In this document: positions 45,350 through 54,749 of the stretch, in pieces | How positions within the stretch are numbered: position 1 is the first letter of the stretch | Layout: each line of letters opens with the position of its first letter | DNA from: Microbacterium esteraromaticum | GTDB lineage: Bacteria; Actinomycetota; Actinomycetes; Actinomycetales; Microbacteriaceae | Assembly (NCBI RefSeq): GCF_014084045.1 | Contig: NZ_CP043732.1 | Span: 372,001 to 436,000 of the forward strand | Length of the DNA stretch: 64,000 nucleotides | Direction of reading: 5' to 3' | Notes under the pieces: generated by a model | The model's input: only the letters and a program-made list of their open reading frames with translations | What the model was told of the DNA's origin: nothing | The model's database searches: none | Program-made: the position numbers and the translations under genes

Positions 45350-46366
45350 TCAGATCATCTTGGTGACCTGCTCGAACGACAGCTCGACCGGGGTCTCGCG
45401 CTCGAAGAGCGAGACGAGCACGGTGAGCTTGCCGCTGGCGGCGTTGATCTCGCTGATCGTTCCGGGCAGCCCCGCGAACGAGCCCTCCTTGATCGTGATG
45501 GTCTCGCCGACCTCGAAGTCGACCTCGGCGGCCATGGGGCGCGCCACGGCGACCCCGCCCTTGGCGGCGATGGACTTCGCGGTCGGGACGTCCTTCACCT
45601 CGACGAGCGACTTGAGCATGTTGAACGCCTCTTCGAAGCGCAGCGGCGTCGGGTTGTGGGCGTTGCCGACGAAGCCGGTGACACCGGGAGTGTGGCGAAC
45701 GACCGACCAGGTGTCCTCGTTGAGCTCCATGCGCACCAGCACGTAGCCGGGGATGCGCACGCGGTTGACCATCTTGCGCTGGCCGTTCTTGATCTCGACG
45801 ACGTCCTCCATCGGGACCTCGATCTGGTAGATGTCGTCCTCGACCTCGAGCGTCGACTTGCGCTGCTCGATGTTGGCCTTCACCTTGCGCTCGAAGCCGG
45901 CGTAGGAGTGGATGACGTACCACTTGCCCGGCAGCATGCGCAGGTCTGCGCGGAACGCCTCGTACGGGTCCTCCTCGGCGGCGGACTCGTCGTCGGCGGA
46001 GTCGCCGACCTCGGGGCCGTCGTACGGGGCGACCTCGTCGGCCGCGGCCGCCTCGGCCTCGGCGGACTCCTCCGCCACAGCGTCGTTGAGGACCTCGGCG
46101 GCTGCTTCCGTCTCAGCCGCTTCGTCCAGGTTCAGAGCGTCGTTCACGATCGCGTCCGCCTCCGGGTCTTCGATTTCGATGTCATCGGTGTCGTCGTAGT
46201 CCACGCCGATCTCGCCGTCGCCCTCGATGTGCAGGGCGTTGTGCTCGGCGGCCGTGGAGGACTGCTCCTGCTCGGCGAGCACGTTGCCCTCCTGGGCCTC
46301 GTCCTCTTCGCTGGACTGCTCTGCAGCGGTCGCCCAGTCGGCGTCGTCGGAATACTTGTCAGACAC
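45350..46366 (-). CDS. nusG: Transcription termination/antitermination protein NusG
   Basis: The C-terminal 190 residues hold the NGN domain ([40 protein letters not shown]) and the KOW domain ([38 protein letters not shown]). The first 145 or so residues are an acidic, Ala/Glu/Asp-rich low-complexity extension typical of actinobacterial NusG (E. coli NusG has 181 residues, this one 338). GTG 46366 starts [13 protein letters not shown]. It couples RNA polymerase with ribosomes and Rho. Confidence 0.96.
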   Translation of the reverse strand: MSDKYSDDADWATAAEQSSEEDEAQEGNVLAEQEQSSTAAEHNALHIEGDGEIGVDYDDTDDIEIEDPEADAIVNDALNLDEAAETEAAAEVLNDAVAEESAEAEAAAADEVAPYDGPEVGDSADDESAAEEDPYEAFRADLRMLPGKWYVIHSYAGFERKVKANIEQRKSTLEVEDDIYQIEVPMEDVVEIKNGQRKMVNRVRIPGYVLVRMELNEDTWSVVRHTPGVTGFVGNAHNPTPLRFEEAFNMLKSLVEVKDVPTAKSIAAKGGVAVARPMAAEVDFEVGETITIKEGSFAGLPGTISEINAASGKLTVLVSLFERETPVELSFEQVTKMI

Positions 46367-46423
46367 TTTGCTTCTTTCCAATAGCTGCGACTGCCCGGCG
46401 TACGGGCGGTCGAAGTGGGTGCA

Positions 46424-46693
46424 TCAGCTCAGCGGGACTCCGAACACGTAGTGCGCCCCGGTTCCGAAGAGCCAGTCGAGTCCGTAGACCAGACCCATGA
46501 CGATCAGCACGAAGACGAACACCACGGTGGTGAACTTGGCGAGTTCCTTGCGGGTCGGCGTGACGACCTTGCGCAGTTCGCCGATCACCTGGCGGAAGAA
46601 CAGGGCGATGCGTCCGAAGAAGCCGAGCTTGCTGTCGCGCAGGGCGTAGGTGCCCGAGGCGGCGATCTCGCCGCGAACGTCGTCCTGGTCCAT
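46424..46693 (-). CDS. secE: Preprotein translocase subunit SecE
   Basis: An 89-residue single-span protein with amphipathic helix GRIALFFRQVIGELRKVVTP and TRKELAKFTT before the membrane helix VVFVFVLIVMGLVYGLDWLF. It stabilises SecY in the translocon. It lies between tRNA-Trp and nusG, the conserved order. Confidence 0.96.
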   Translation of the reverse strand: MDQDDVRGEIAASGTYALRDSKLGFFGRIALFFRQVIGELRKVVTPTRKELAKFTTVVFVFVLIVMGLVYGLDWLFGTGAHYVFGVPLS

Positions 46694-46729
46694 GCACGTA
46701 CCTTTCGTGAGTCAGCATGCGCTGACGCG

Positions 46730-46802
<73 letters not shown>

Positions 46803-47001
46803 AGAGACCGGGTGGCCTCTGGGTCCGCCTCCCCGCCGCGGCCCTGAGGCACGGTGAAGGATGCAGACAACTGCCCCTCAAGTGTACGGCATCCGGAACC
46901 GTCGGCCGAACCGGGGCCGACGCCCGCGTGAGTCGCGCCGGTTCGGGCAGACTGGTAGTGCCGGTCGCGACCGGCTCAGGTTCGGTGTCGAGAGGGGCGC
47001 A

Positions 47002-48846
47002 GTGGGCGCGGATGCACAGCAGTTCCAGGTCGATCTTCGTGGAGTCGTCGATCTGCTGAGCAGGCACATCTACTCCGGCCCGCGGGTGTACCTGCGGGAG
47101 CTGCTGCAGAACGCCAGGGATGCCATCGCCGCCCGCTCCGAGGTCGACGGCGGGGGCACCGGCATCCGGATCACCCCTCTCGCCGACGACGGGGGCGAGT
47201 TCGTCCTGCGCGACGACGGGGTCGGCCTCACCGCCGCCGAGGTCGCCGACCTGCTCGCGACCGTCGGCAGAAGCTCGAAGCGCGACATCTTCGACATGCC
47301 GCGCAGCGACTACCTGGGGCAGTTCGGCATCGGACTGCTCAGCTGCTTCATGGTGTCGGACCGCATCGTCATCCGCTCGCGCAGTGCGCGAGGCGGTGCG
47401 GCGGTGGAATGGACCGGCAGCTCCGACGGCACCTTCCGGGTGGTCGAGCTCGCCGACGACCTGCCCGTCGGCACGAGCGTGCATCTGACTCCTCGGTTCG
47501 AGCACGCCGACCTGCTGCGGCCCGCCGCTGTCAGGCAGCTCGCCCAGGACTTCGGCGAGTTCCTGCCGGTGCGTGTCACGGTCGGGATGCCCGGCGGCGA
47601 CGTCGACATCACCCGCCCCGCGCCGTTCCTCGGCGAAGGAGACGCGGATGCCGCTCTCGCGTATGGACGCGACCTCATCGGCGCGACCCCGATGGACGTG
47701 ATCGAGATCTCCGAACCGGCGACCGGCACCCGGGGTCTCGCGTACGTGCTGCCGTTCGCGCCACCGCCGAACCTGCGGCAGGCGACGCGCACGTACCTCG
47801 GCCGGATGCTGCTCTCCGAGCGCTCGGCGGAGGTGCTGCCCGACTGGGCGTTCTTCGTGCGTGCCGTCGTCGACTCCACCGGCCTCTCCCCCACTGCCAG
47901 CCGTGAATCGCTCGTCGAGGACGCCGCCCTCGAGCACGTGCGCGACCAGCTCGGAGCCGGCATCCGTCGCTGGGTGCTCGAACTGGGGCTCACCGCCCCG
48001 CACCTGCTCACGCAGTTCGTCGCGGTGCACGAGCTGGGGCTGAAGTCGCTCGTGCGCCATGACGACGAGCTCGCCCGGTTCATCACCCGATGGCTGACCG
48101 TCGAGACGACGCACGGCAGCATCCGCGTCGGCGATCTGGTCGAGCGCCACAAGCACATCCGCTACGCGCGCACCGTCGACGAGTTCCGTCAGGTGGCGGG
48201 CATCGTGCCGGCATCCGAGGTGCTCGTCAACGGCGGCTACCTGTACGACGCCGATCTGATCGCCGGCCTCCCCGCGCTGTTCCCCGACGTCACCGTCGAG
48301 CAGATCGACGTCACCGGCGAGCTCGACAGGCTCGACCCGCCCCCGCTCGACGACCGCGAGGCGGCGATCGCGCTCGAGGCGCGGGCGGGCGCCGTGCTCG
48401 CGGCATCCGGATGCGGTGTGATCGTCCGCTCCATCGACCGCGCCGACCTCACCGGGCTGTACGTCGCCGACCCGCGCGTGCTGCGCGCCATCGACCGTGG
48501 ACGCACCAAGGGCATCACCGGCGGGCTCTGGGGCGGCGTGCTCTCGAGAGTGGACGACACCGTCGGCGGTGCAGGCGACGACGACCTGCGAGCGCGGCTG
48601 TGCCTGAACTGGTCGAACCGGGTCGTGCGCACCCTCGCGGGAGTCGACGACGACGCCGTGTTCTCCCGCACCGTGCAGCTGCTGTACATCCAGGCGCTGC
48701 TGGCCGGCCATCACCCGCTCGGCGACGCCGATCGGGCGATGATGACCACGGCGCTGACCGACCTCGTCGCCCTGTCGGCCGGCGTGCGCGACGACTTCCC
48801 CTTCGACGGCCTCGACCTGCCCGATTCCCTCACCGAGGAGCTTTGA
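47002..48846 (+). CDS. HSP90-family (HtpG-like) ATPase in a two-gene unit with a TPR protein
   Basis: The 614-residue protein has a full GHKL ATPase domain: YLRELLQNARDAIAARSE (Glu and Asn), FVLRDDGVGLTAAEVADLLA, TVGRSSKRDIF, YLGQFGIGLLSCFMVSDRI and GTSVHLTP. An HSP90 middle domain follows with RTYLGRMLLSERSAEVLPDW, FFVRAVVDSTGLSPTASRES and LVEDAALEHVRDQL. The C-terminal third is less conserved and holds no MEEVD-like tail. GTG 47002 has GAGAGGGG just before it; longer starts enter low-complexity sequence. Its stop overlaps the ATG of the TPR gene by one base, so the two are made together. It is a divergent paralogue rather than the general HtpG. Role unknown. Confidence 0.9.
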   Translation: MGADAQQFQVDLRGVVDLLSRHIYSGPRVYLRELLQNARDAIAARSEVDGGGTGIRITPLADDGGEFVLRDDGVGLTAAEVADLLATVGRSSKRDIFDMPRSDYLGQFGIGLLSCFMVSDRIVIRSRSARGGAAVEWTGSSDGTFRVVELADDLPVGTSVHLTPRFEHADLLRPAAVRQLAQDFGEFLPVRVTVGMPGGDVDITRPAPFLGEGDADAALAYGRDLIGATPMDVIEISEPATGTRGLAYVLPFAPPPNLRQATRTYLGRMLLSERSAEVLPDWAFFVRAVVDSTGLSPTASRESLVEDAALEHVRDQLGAGIRRWVLELGLTAPHLLTQFVAVHELGLKSLVRHDDELARFITRWLTVETTHGSIRVGDLVERHKHIRYARTVDEFRQVAGIVPASEVLVNGGYLYDADLIAGLPALFPDVTVEQIDVTGELDRLDPPPLDDREAAIALEARAGAVLAASGCGVIVRSIDRADLTGLYVADPRVLRAIDRGRTKGITGGLWGGVLSRVDDTVGGAGDDDLRARLCLNWSNRVVRTLAGVDDDAVFSRTVQLLYIQALLAGHHPLGDADRAMMTTALTDLVALSAGVRDDFPFDGLDLPDSLTEEL

Positions 48847-51638
48847 TGACAGACCCGACGACGCGATTCCAGCAGCTGCTCGACGAGATCGACAGCACTC
48901 CCTGGGGCCCTCACGAGCAGAATCTGACCGCCGAGGCGGTCGCGCTCGCTCAGGAGCTCGGCGACGAGCAGTTCGAGTACCAGGCGCGCATGCGCCAGAC
49001 GGCCTCGGCGAACATGGGCGGGCTCACCGACATCATGCTGAACTCGTTCGCGTGGTGCCTCGCGCACCACGACGCCGACCCGCAGCGCTTCCCTCTCGAC
49101 ATCGAGAACGGCGCAGCCGACCTGATGTGGCAGTTCAAGTGGATGGCCGCCACGCTGCGCGCCTCCCCCGCGTTCTCGAGCGAGCAGATCGCCGCCGTGC
49201 TCGACGACATGGAGGCGCACTACCGCCGCGCGGGCATCGGGCTGAGCGGCGTGCTGACCGCCCGCTTCGAAGACGCATGGGCATCGGGCCGCATCGACGA
49301 GGCCGAGCGGCTGCGCGGGCAGCTCGAGACGACTCCGCGCGACGACTACAGCCATTGCGACGCCTGCGGCCGAAGCCAGAACGCAGGGTTCTTCGCCGCC
49401 ACCGACCGTGACGAGCAGGCCATCCGGCTGGTCGAGGAGATGATCGAGGGCGGCTTCTCCTGCGGCGAGGAGCCCGAGCACGCCCTCTCGCGCGTGCTGC
49501 TGCCGTACCTGCGCACGGGCCGTCTCGACGACGCCAGGTCGGCGCACCTGCGCAGCTACCGGCTGGCGAAGGACAATCCTGACAACCTCGGCATCATCGC
49601 CAACAACATCGTGTTCGCCGCGGTGACGGGCAACGAGGCGCGGGCACTGTCACTGGTCGAGCGCCACCTGCCGTGGCTGGCGCACGACCCGCTGAACGTC
49701 GACGGGCACTTCGCGATCCTCTCGGCGATCGCCTTCGCGCTCGACCGCGTGACCGCAGCCGGCCACGGCGACGCCACCGTGCGCGGCGCCGACGCCCCTG
49801 CGCTCGAGCCGTTCTTCGGCCCCCGCGAGGGCTCGTGGACGGCATCCGGTCTCGCCGCCGCCGCCGGCACCGCCGCCGACCGCATCGGCGCCGAGTTCGA
49901 CGCACGCGACGGATCGACCTGGCATGCGCAGCGCCGCATCCGGATGCGGGCGCTGGCCGAGCAGAGCTGGGACGTGCCGATCCGCTCGGACGCGTTCGCC
50001 GTCGCGACGACCGCCCCAGAGCCCCCGGATGCCGAGGGCTGGTACGACCGAGCGGTCGCGCTGGCCAGCTACGGATCCGAGCTCGACGCCCTCGCTGCCG
50101 CCGCTCGCGCCGGAGAGCCCGCCGATGCCGAGAAGCGCGCACGGCTGCTCAGCCTGCGCATCGGCGCGTACGCGTCTCTGGAGGACTGGGCCAGCGCAGA
50201 CGCGCTGCTGCCCGTGCGGGGCGAGGCGCTGCGGGAAGCGGGGCTCACCGAGCAGGCCGACCTGGAGGCCCGCCGGGGGCTCGCCCTGTACGGGCGCGGT
50301 GAGTCGGGAGATCAGGAAGGGCTCGAGCAGGAGTGGGCTGACGCCGCCCGGCTGCCGGCATGGACGCGCGGCGACATCGCCATCACCCTCGCCGCGTGGC
50401 GGCTGCGTTCTGACGACCCCGCCGGAGCCTCGGAGCTCACCGAGCAGGCGGCCGCATGCTTCGCCGAGGCCGGCGACGCGCGGCTCGTGGCGGCGAGCAT
50501 CATGATGCGAGCGATGGCGCACGTCGCACTGGGTGAGGTCGACCAGGCTCTCGAGCTGATGCAGTCGCTGCTGGCCGATGACGATCTCAACCCGGGGCAG
50601 CGCGCGCGTCTGCTCGGAGTGCGAGCGCGGCTGCACGGCGGGATGGGGAATCTCGAGGACGGTGCGGCGGATGCTGACGCCGCCGTCGGCATCCTGACCC
50701 TGCTCGGCGCCGGCGGCGCGCTGGCCGAGGCTCAGATGCTCGCCGGCGCGCTGTGGGACGACGCCGGACACGCCGACAAGGCCGTGCCGCGCTACCGCGC
50801 AGGGGTTCAGCTGATGCGGGAACGCGACGCCGATGTCAGCGGCGCCGAGTTCCGGCTCGGACGCGCGATGCTGGCGGCAGGCCATGCGGCCGAGGCCGCC
50901 GAGCTGCTCGGCGACGTGCTGCAGCGCGAAGAGCAGAACGGCGCATCTGCTGCATCGCGTGCCCTGACGGCGGGCGTGCTGGCACGCGCACTCGCCGCCT
51001 CGGAGGAGTACGGCCACGCGTTGAGCGCCTACGGATACGCGGCGGAGCTGCATGAGGAGGCCGAGGAGCCTGCAGAGCAGGCGCTGGTGCTCACCGAGCA
51101 GGCGAAGATCCTCGCGCGGTTCGGCGAGCACTCCGACGCCCGCGACCTGCTCGAGCAGGCAGCCGACCTGGTGCGCCCCACCGAGGCGGTCGGCGCGATC
51201 GTCGACGTGCTGCACAACCTGGGCCAGGCGTACGGCGGCGCCCGCGACGAGCGTGCCTTCGCGCTCTTCGACGAGGTCGCCGCTCTCGCCGCCGAGCACG
51301 ACGCCCCCTGGCTGCTCGCCGATGTGACCGACTCGCGCGGGCGCGCTCTGATCGAGTTCGACCGGCTCGACGACGCGATCGCGGCGCTGCTGACCGCGGC
51401 CGACGGCTTCGCCGAGGTCGGCGACGCCACCTCGGCAGGCGGCTCCGAGCTGTTCGCCGCCCGCGCGCTGGCGAGCGCCGATCGCCTCGACGACGCCGTG
51501 CCGCTGTATCGCAGCGTGCTCGATCGCGCAGCCGAGATCCCGCCGCTGCATCAGGTGGCGGCCCTCGAGCTCGGCGACGTGCTCGAGAAGCTCGGCCGCA
51601 CCGGCGACGCCGCCGAGGTGCGCGCCCTGCTGGACTGA
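48846..51638 (+). CDS. Large tetratricopeptide-repeat protein coupled to the HSP90-like gene
   Basis: A 930-residue, acidic, almost wholly helical protein. The N-terminal 130 residues are not repeat-like (ARMRQTASANMGGLTDIMLN); a CxxC pair occurs in SHCDACGRSQNAGFF near residue 173. From about residue 190 to the end there are many TPR-like helix pairs (YLRTGRLDDARSAHLRSYRL, AHVALGEVDQALELMQSLLA, GQAYGGARDERAFALFDEVA, DRLDDAVPLYRSVLDRAAEI). No catalytic domain or membrane segment is seen. Eukaryotic HSP90 works with TPR co-chaperones, so a co-chaperone or client-scaffold role for the neighbour is the obvious hypothesis. Confidence 0.85.
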   Translation: MTDPTTRFQQLLDEIDSTPWGPHEQNLTAEAVALAQELGDEQFEYQARMRQTASANMGGLTDIMLNSFAWCLAHHDADPQRFPLDIENGAADLMWQFKWMAATLRASPAFSSEQIAAVLDDMEAHYRRAGIGLSGVLTARFEDAWASGRIDEAERLRGQLETTPRDDYSHCDACGRSQNAGFFAATDRDEQAIRLVEEMIEGGFSCGEEPEHALSRVLLPYLRTGRLDDARSAHLRSYRLAKDNPDNLGIIANNIVFAAVTGNEARALSLVERHLPWLAHDPLNVDGHFAILSAIAFALDRVTAAGHGDATVRGADAPALEPFFGPREGSWTASGLAAAAGTAADRIGAEFDARDGSTWHAQRRIRMRALAEQSWDVPIRSDAFAVATTAPEPPDAEGWYDRAVALASYGSELDALAAAARAGEPADAEKRARLLSLRIGAYASLEDWASADALLPVRGEALREAGLTEQADLEARRGLALYGRGESGDQEGLEQEWADAARLPAWTRGDIAITLAAWRLRSDDPAGASELTEQAAACFAEAGDARLVAASIMMRAMAHVALGEVDQALELMQSLLADDDLNPGQRARLLGVRARLHGGMGNLEDGAADADAAVGILTLLGAGGALAEAQMLAGALWDDAGHADKAVPRYRAGVQLMRERDADVSGAEFRLGRAMLAAGHAAEAAELLGDVLQREEQNGASAASRALTAGVLARALAASEEYGHALSAYGYAAELHEEAEEPAEQALVLTEQAKILARFGEHSDARDLLEQAADLVRPTEAVGAIVDVLHNLGQAYGGARDERAFALFDEVAALAAEHDAPWLLADVTDSRGRALIEFDRLDDAIAALLTAADGFAEVGDATSAGGSELFAARALASADRLDDAVPLYRSVLDRAAEIPPLHQVAALELGDVLEKLGRTGDAAEVRALLD

Positions 51639-51661
51639 GTCAGGGGCATCCGGGCATCCGA

Positions 51662-51775
51662 GCGTTCGGGCGTTGGGGCGTTCGGGCGTTCGGGCGTTCG
51701 ATTCACCCAGCGCAGGAGAACACGCGAGAACAGGCCGGATTCCCCCGGAATCTCCTGTCCTCGCGTGTTCTCCTG
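51662..51775. repeat. 8-bp tandem repeat and long palindrome after the TPR gene
   Basis: The unit GCGTTCGG repeats five times with small changes at 51662-51701. It is followed by CAGGAGAACACGCGAG (51713-51728) and its exact complement (51760-51775), a 16-bp stem with further partial complementarity inside. Neither has a coding frame; both look like extragenic repeats. Confidence 0.75.
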
Positions 51776-51822
51776 TCCTCGGCGAAGGTGAGTCGAAAGT
51801 CCGAAGAAGGCGATACAACGCA

Positions 51823-51856
51823 GAACAGGCCCGGTTCCGAGGAACCGGGCCTGTTC
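51823..51856. terminator. Bidirectional terminator between the TPR gene and the GABA cluster
   Basis: GAACAGGCCCGGTTCC (51823-51838) and GGAACCGGGCCTGTTC (51841-51856) form a perfect 16-bp stem 12 bp before the dehydrogenase stop, between converging genes. Confidence 0.9.
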
Positions 51857-51868
51857 TCGTGAGACCGA

Positions 51869-53230
51869 TCAGGCCTTGCGGATCAGCTTCTTGTTGACGA
51901 ACTCGTCGGCGGCCAGCAGACCCAGCTCGCGCGAGGTGCCGCTGCGCTTCACGCCGCCGAACGGCAGCTCGGGGCTGTCGGCGAGCGCGATGTTCACGTA
52001 GACCATGCCCGCCTCGATGCGGTTCGCGACGCGCTCCGCCTGCTCGGGGTCGGTCGTGAACACGTACGAACCCAGACCGAAGGACGTGTCGTTCGCAAGC
52101 TCGACGGCGGCATCCTCGTCGGCGACGCGGTACACGACCGCAGCGGGGCCGAAGAGCTCCTCGCGGTACACGTCCATCTCGGGGGTCACGTCGGCGAGCA
52201 CGGTCGGTGCGAAGAACGCGCCCTCACGGGTGCCTCCGGTCAGCACGGTCGCACCCTGCGCGACGGCCGTGTCGACTTGCTCCTGCAGGCGTTCGGCTGC
52301 GGCCAGCGACGACAGCGGGCCGAGCACGGTGTCCTCCTGCGTCGGGTCCTCGGCCGATACGGCGGCGAGAGCGGCCGTGAACTTCGAGGTGAACTCCTCG
52401 TACAGGCCGTCGACGACGACGAAGCGCTTGGCGCCGTTGCACGACTGTCCGTTGTTGTCGAGGCGCGCGTCGACGGCGAGCTGCACGACCGAGTCGAGGT
52501 CGTCGGCCGAGAGCACGATGAACGGGTCGGAGCCGCCCAGCTCGAGAGCGACCTTCTTGAGGTTGCGTCCGGCCACCTCGGCGACGGCGGCACCGGCGCG
52601 CTCGGAGCCGGTGACCGAGACGCCGTGCACGCGCGGGTCGGCGATGATGGTCGCCGCCTGCTCGTTGGTGGCGTACACGTTGACGTACGCGCCCTCGGGC
52701 AGGCCGGCGTCGCGGTAGATGGCCTCGATCGCGGCTGCCGACTCGGGGCACTGCGGTGCGTGCTTGAGGATGATCGTGTTGCCGATCGCGAGGTTCGGGG
52801 CGGCGAAGCGTGCGACCTGGTACGCCGGGAAGTTCCACGGCATGATGCCCAGCAGCGCTCCGAGCGGCGCACGGCGCACCACGGCCGTGCCCTCGCCCAG
52901 GATCTGCAGCGGCTGGTCGGCCGTGATCGCCTCGATGTTGTCGGCGTAGTACTCGATGATGTCGGCGGCGAACTCGACCTCTCCGACGGCGGCGGCGATC
53001 GGCTTGCCCATCTCGCGCACGATGATCGCACCGAGCTCGTCCTTGCGCTCGCGGTGCAGCTCGGCGATGCGGCGGATGACGGCGGCGCGGTCGGCCGGGG
53101 CGGTGGCTCCCCAGCTCTTCGCGGCCGAGGCCGCGGCCGCGATGGCCTGCTCGATCTGCTCGTCCGTGGCGGTGTCGTAGCTGGCGACGGTCTCGCCGGT
53201 GGCCGGATTGACGACGGCGTAGTCGGTCAT
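51869..53230 (-). CDS. Aldehyde dehydrogenase, succinate-semialdehyde type (short form)
   Basis: A 453-residue NAD(P)-dependent dehydrogenase with nucleotide-site IMPWNFPAYQVARFAAPNLA, catalytic Glu in KVALELGGSDPFIV and nucleophile Cys in LDNNGQSCNGAKRFVV. The length and GQSCNGAKR block match the GabD1-like group that oxidises succinate semialdehyde to succinate. It is the last gene of the putrescine/GABA operon. The paralogue upstream may handle 4-aminobutanal, so the division of work between them is not certain. Confidence 0.9.
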   Translation of the reverse strand: MTDYAVVNPATGETVASYDTATDEQIEQAIAAAASAAKSWGATAPADRAAVIRRIAELHRERKDELGAIIVREMGKPIAAAVGEVEFAADIIEYYADNIEAITADQPLQILGEGTAVVRRAPLGALLGIMPWNFPAYQVARFAAPNLAIGNTIILKHAPQCPESAAAIEAIYRDAGLPEGAYVNVYATNEQAATIIADPRVHGVSVTGSERAGAAVAEVAGRNLKKVALELGGSDPFIVLSADDLDSVVQLAVDARLDNNGQSCNGAKRFVVVDGLYEEFTSKFTAALAAVSAEDPTQEDTVLGPLSSLAAAERLQEQVDTAVAQGATVLTGGTREGAFFAPTVLADVTPEMDVYREELFGPAAVVYRVADEDAAVELANDTSFGLGSYVFTTDPEQAERVANRIEAGMVYVNIALADSPELPFGGVKRSGTSRELGLLAADEFVNKKLIRKA

Positions 53231-53255
53231 TTCGGTTCCTCTCGTAAAGGGCGGA

Positions 53256-54725
53256 TCAGCTGTTCGGGATCAGGGTGTACTTGGTCGACAGGTACTCGTG
53301 GATGCCCTCGGCGCCACCCTCACGGCCGACGCCGGACTGCTTCACACCGCCGAAGGGAGCGGCGGCGTTGGAGACGACGCCCACGTTCAGACCCATCATG
53401 CCCGTCTCGAGCGCGTCGATCATGCGGTGGCCGCGGGCGAGGTCCTCGGTGAACACGTACGAGACCAGGCCGTACTCGGTGTCGTTCGCGAGGCGCACGG
53501 CCTCTTCCTCGTCGGCGAAGGTCGCGATGGCGAGGACCGGTCCGAAGATCTCCTCGCGCAGGATGGCGCTGCCGGCGACGACGTCGGTCAGCACGGTGGG
53601 CTCGTAGAACGTGCCCGTGCCCTCGAGGGCCTTGCCGCCGGCGAGCACGCGCGCGCCGCGGTCGACGGCGTCGCCGACGAGCTCCTGCGCCTTGGCGACC
53701 GCATCCTCGTCGATCAGCGGGCCGATGGCCACGCCGTCCTCGGTGCCGCGGCCGATCTTCATCGCCTGCACGCGCTCGGCGACGCGACGGGCGAACTCGT
53801 CGGCGACGTCCTGGTGCACGATGAAGCGGTTGGCCGCGGTGCAGGCCTGGCCGATGTTGCGGAACTTCGCCGCCATCGCGCCATCGACGGCCTTGTCGAG
53901 GTCGGCGTCCTCGAAGACGACGAACGGAGCGTTGCCGCCCAGCTCCATCGACACGCGGAGGATGCCGTCCGCCGCCTGCGCGATGAGCTTGCGGCCCACC
54001 TCCGTGGAGCCGGTGAACGACAGCTTGCGCAGACGAGGGTCGGCGATGATCGGGCCCGACAGCGCTCCAGAGCGCGAGGTCTGCACGACGTTGACCACAC
54101 CGGCGGGAAGGCCTGCCTCCTCGAGCAGCTTCGTGAAGAAGATGGTGGTCAGCGGGGTCAGTGCCGGCGGCTTGATCACCACGGTGCAGCCGGCGGCGAG
54201 CGCGGGCGCGATCTTGCGGGTCGCCATGGCGAACGGGAAGTTCCACGGGGTGACGAAGAACGACGGGCCGACGGGGCGCTGAGACACGACCATCTGACCG
54301 GTGCCCTCAGGGTTGCTGCCGTAGCGGCCGCTGATCCGAACGGCCTCCTCGCTGAACCAGCGGAGGAACTCGCCGCCGTAGACGACCTCGCCACGGGCCT
54401 CGGCCAGCGGCTTGCCCATCTCGAGGGTCATCAGCAGCGCGAGGTCCTCCTTGTGCTCCTGCACGAGGTCGAACGCGCGACGCAGGATGTCGCTGCGGGT
54501 GCGCGGGGCGGTGGCCGCCCAGGCATCCTGCGCGGCGACCGCCGCGTCGAGGGCGCGGATCCCGTCGGCCGGCGTCGCGTCGGCGATCGACGCGATCACC
54601 GCGTTGGTGGCGGGGTCGCGCACGTCGAAGGTGCGTCCCTCTTCGGCATCCGTCCACTGACCGCCGATGAAGAGGCCGCCGGGGACGCGGGAGAGGAGTT
54701 CCTGCTCGTTCGATGCGAGTGTCAT
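53256..54725 (-). CDS. gabD: Aldehyde dehydrogenase, GabD/succinate-semialdehyde type (long form)
   Basis: The 489-residue enzyme has VTPWNFPFAMATRKIAPALA, catalytic Glu in RVSMELGGNAPFVVFED, nucleophile Cys in KFRNIGQACTAANRFIVHQD and the GabD-type end PFGGVKQSGVGREGG. It oxidises succinate semialdehyde to succinate with NAD(P). In this cluster the pathway needs two aldehyde oxidations (4-aminobutanal to GABA and succinate semialdehyde to succinate), and the two dehydrogenases may each serve one. Confidence 0.93.
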   Translation of the reverse strand: MTLASNEQELLSRVPGGLFIGGQWTDAEEGRTFDVRDPATNAVIASIADATPADGIRALDAAVAAQDAWAATAPRTRSDILRRAFDLVQEHKEDLALLMTLEMGKPLAEARGEVVYGGEFLRWFSEEAVRISGRYGSNPEGTGQMVVSQRPVGPSFFVTPWNFPFAMATRKIAPALAAGCTVVIKPPALTPLTTIFFTKLLEEAGLPAGVVNVVQTSRSGALSGPIIADPRLRKLSFTGSTEVGRKLIAQAADGILRVSMELGGNAPFVVFEDADLDKAVDGAMAAKFRNIGQACTAANRFIVHQDVADEFARRVAERVQAMKIGRGTEDGVAIGPLIDEDAVAKAQELVGDAVDRGARVLAGGKALEGTGTFYEPTVLTDVVAGSAILREEIFGPVLAIATFADEEEAVRLANDTEYGLVSYVFTEDLARGHRMIDALETGMMGLNVGVVSNAAAPFGGVKQSGVGREGGAEGIHEYLSTKYTLIPNS

Positions 54726-54749
54726 GGTCGTCTCGATTCTGTGGGGGAG

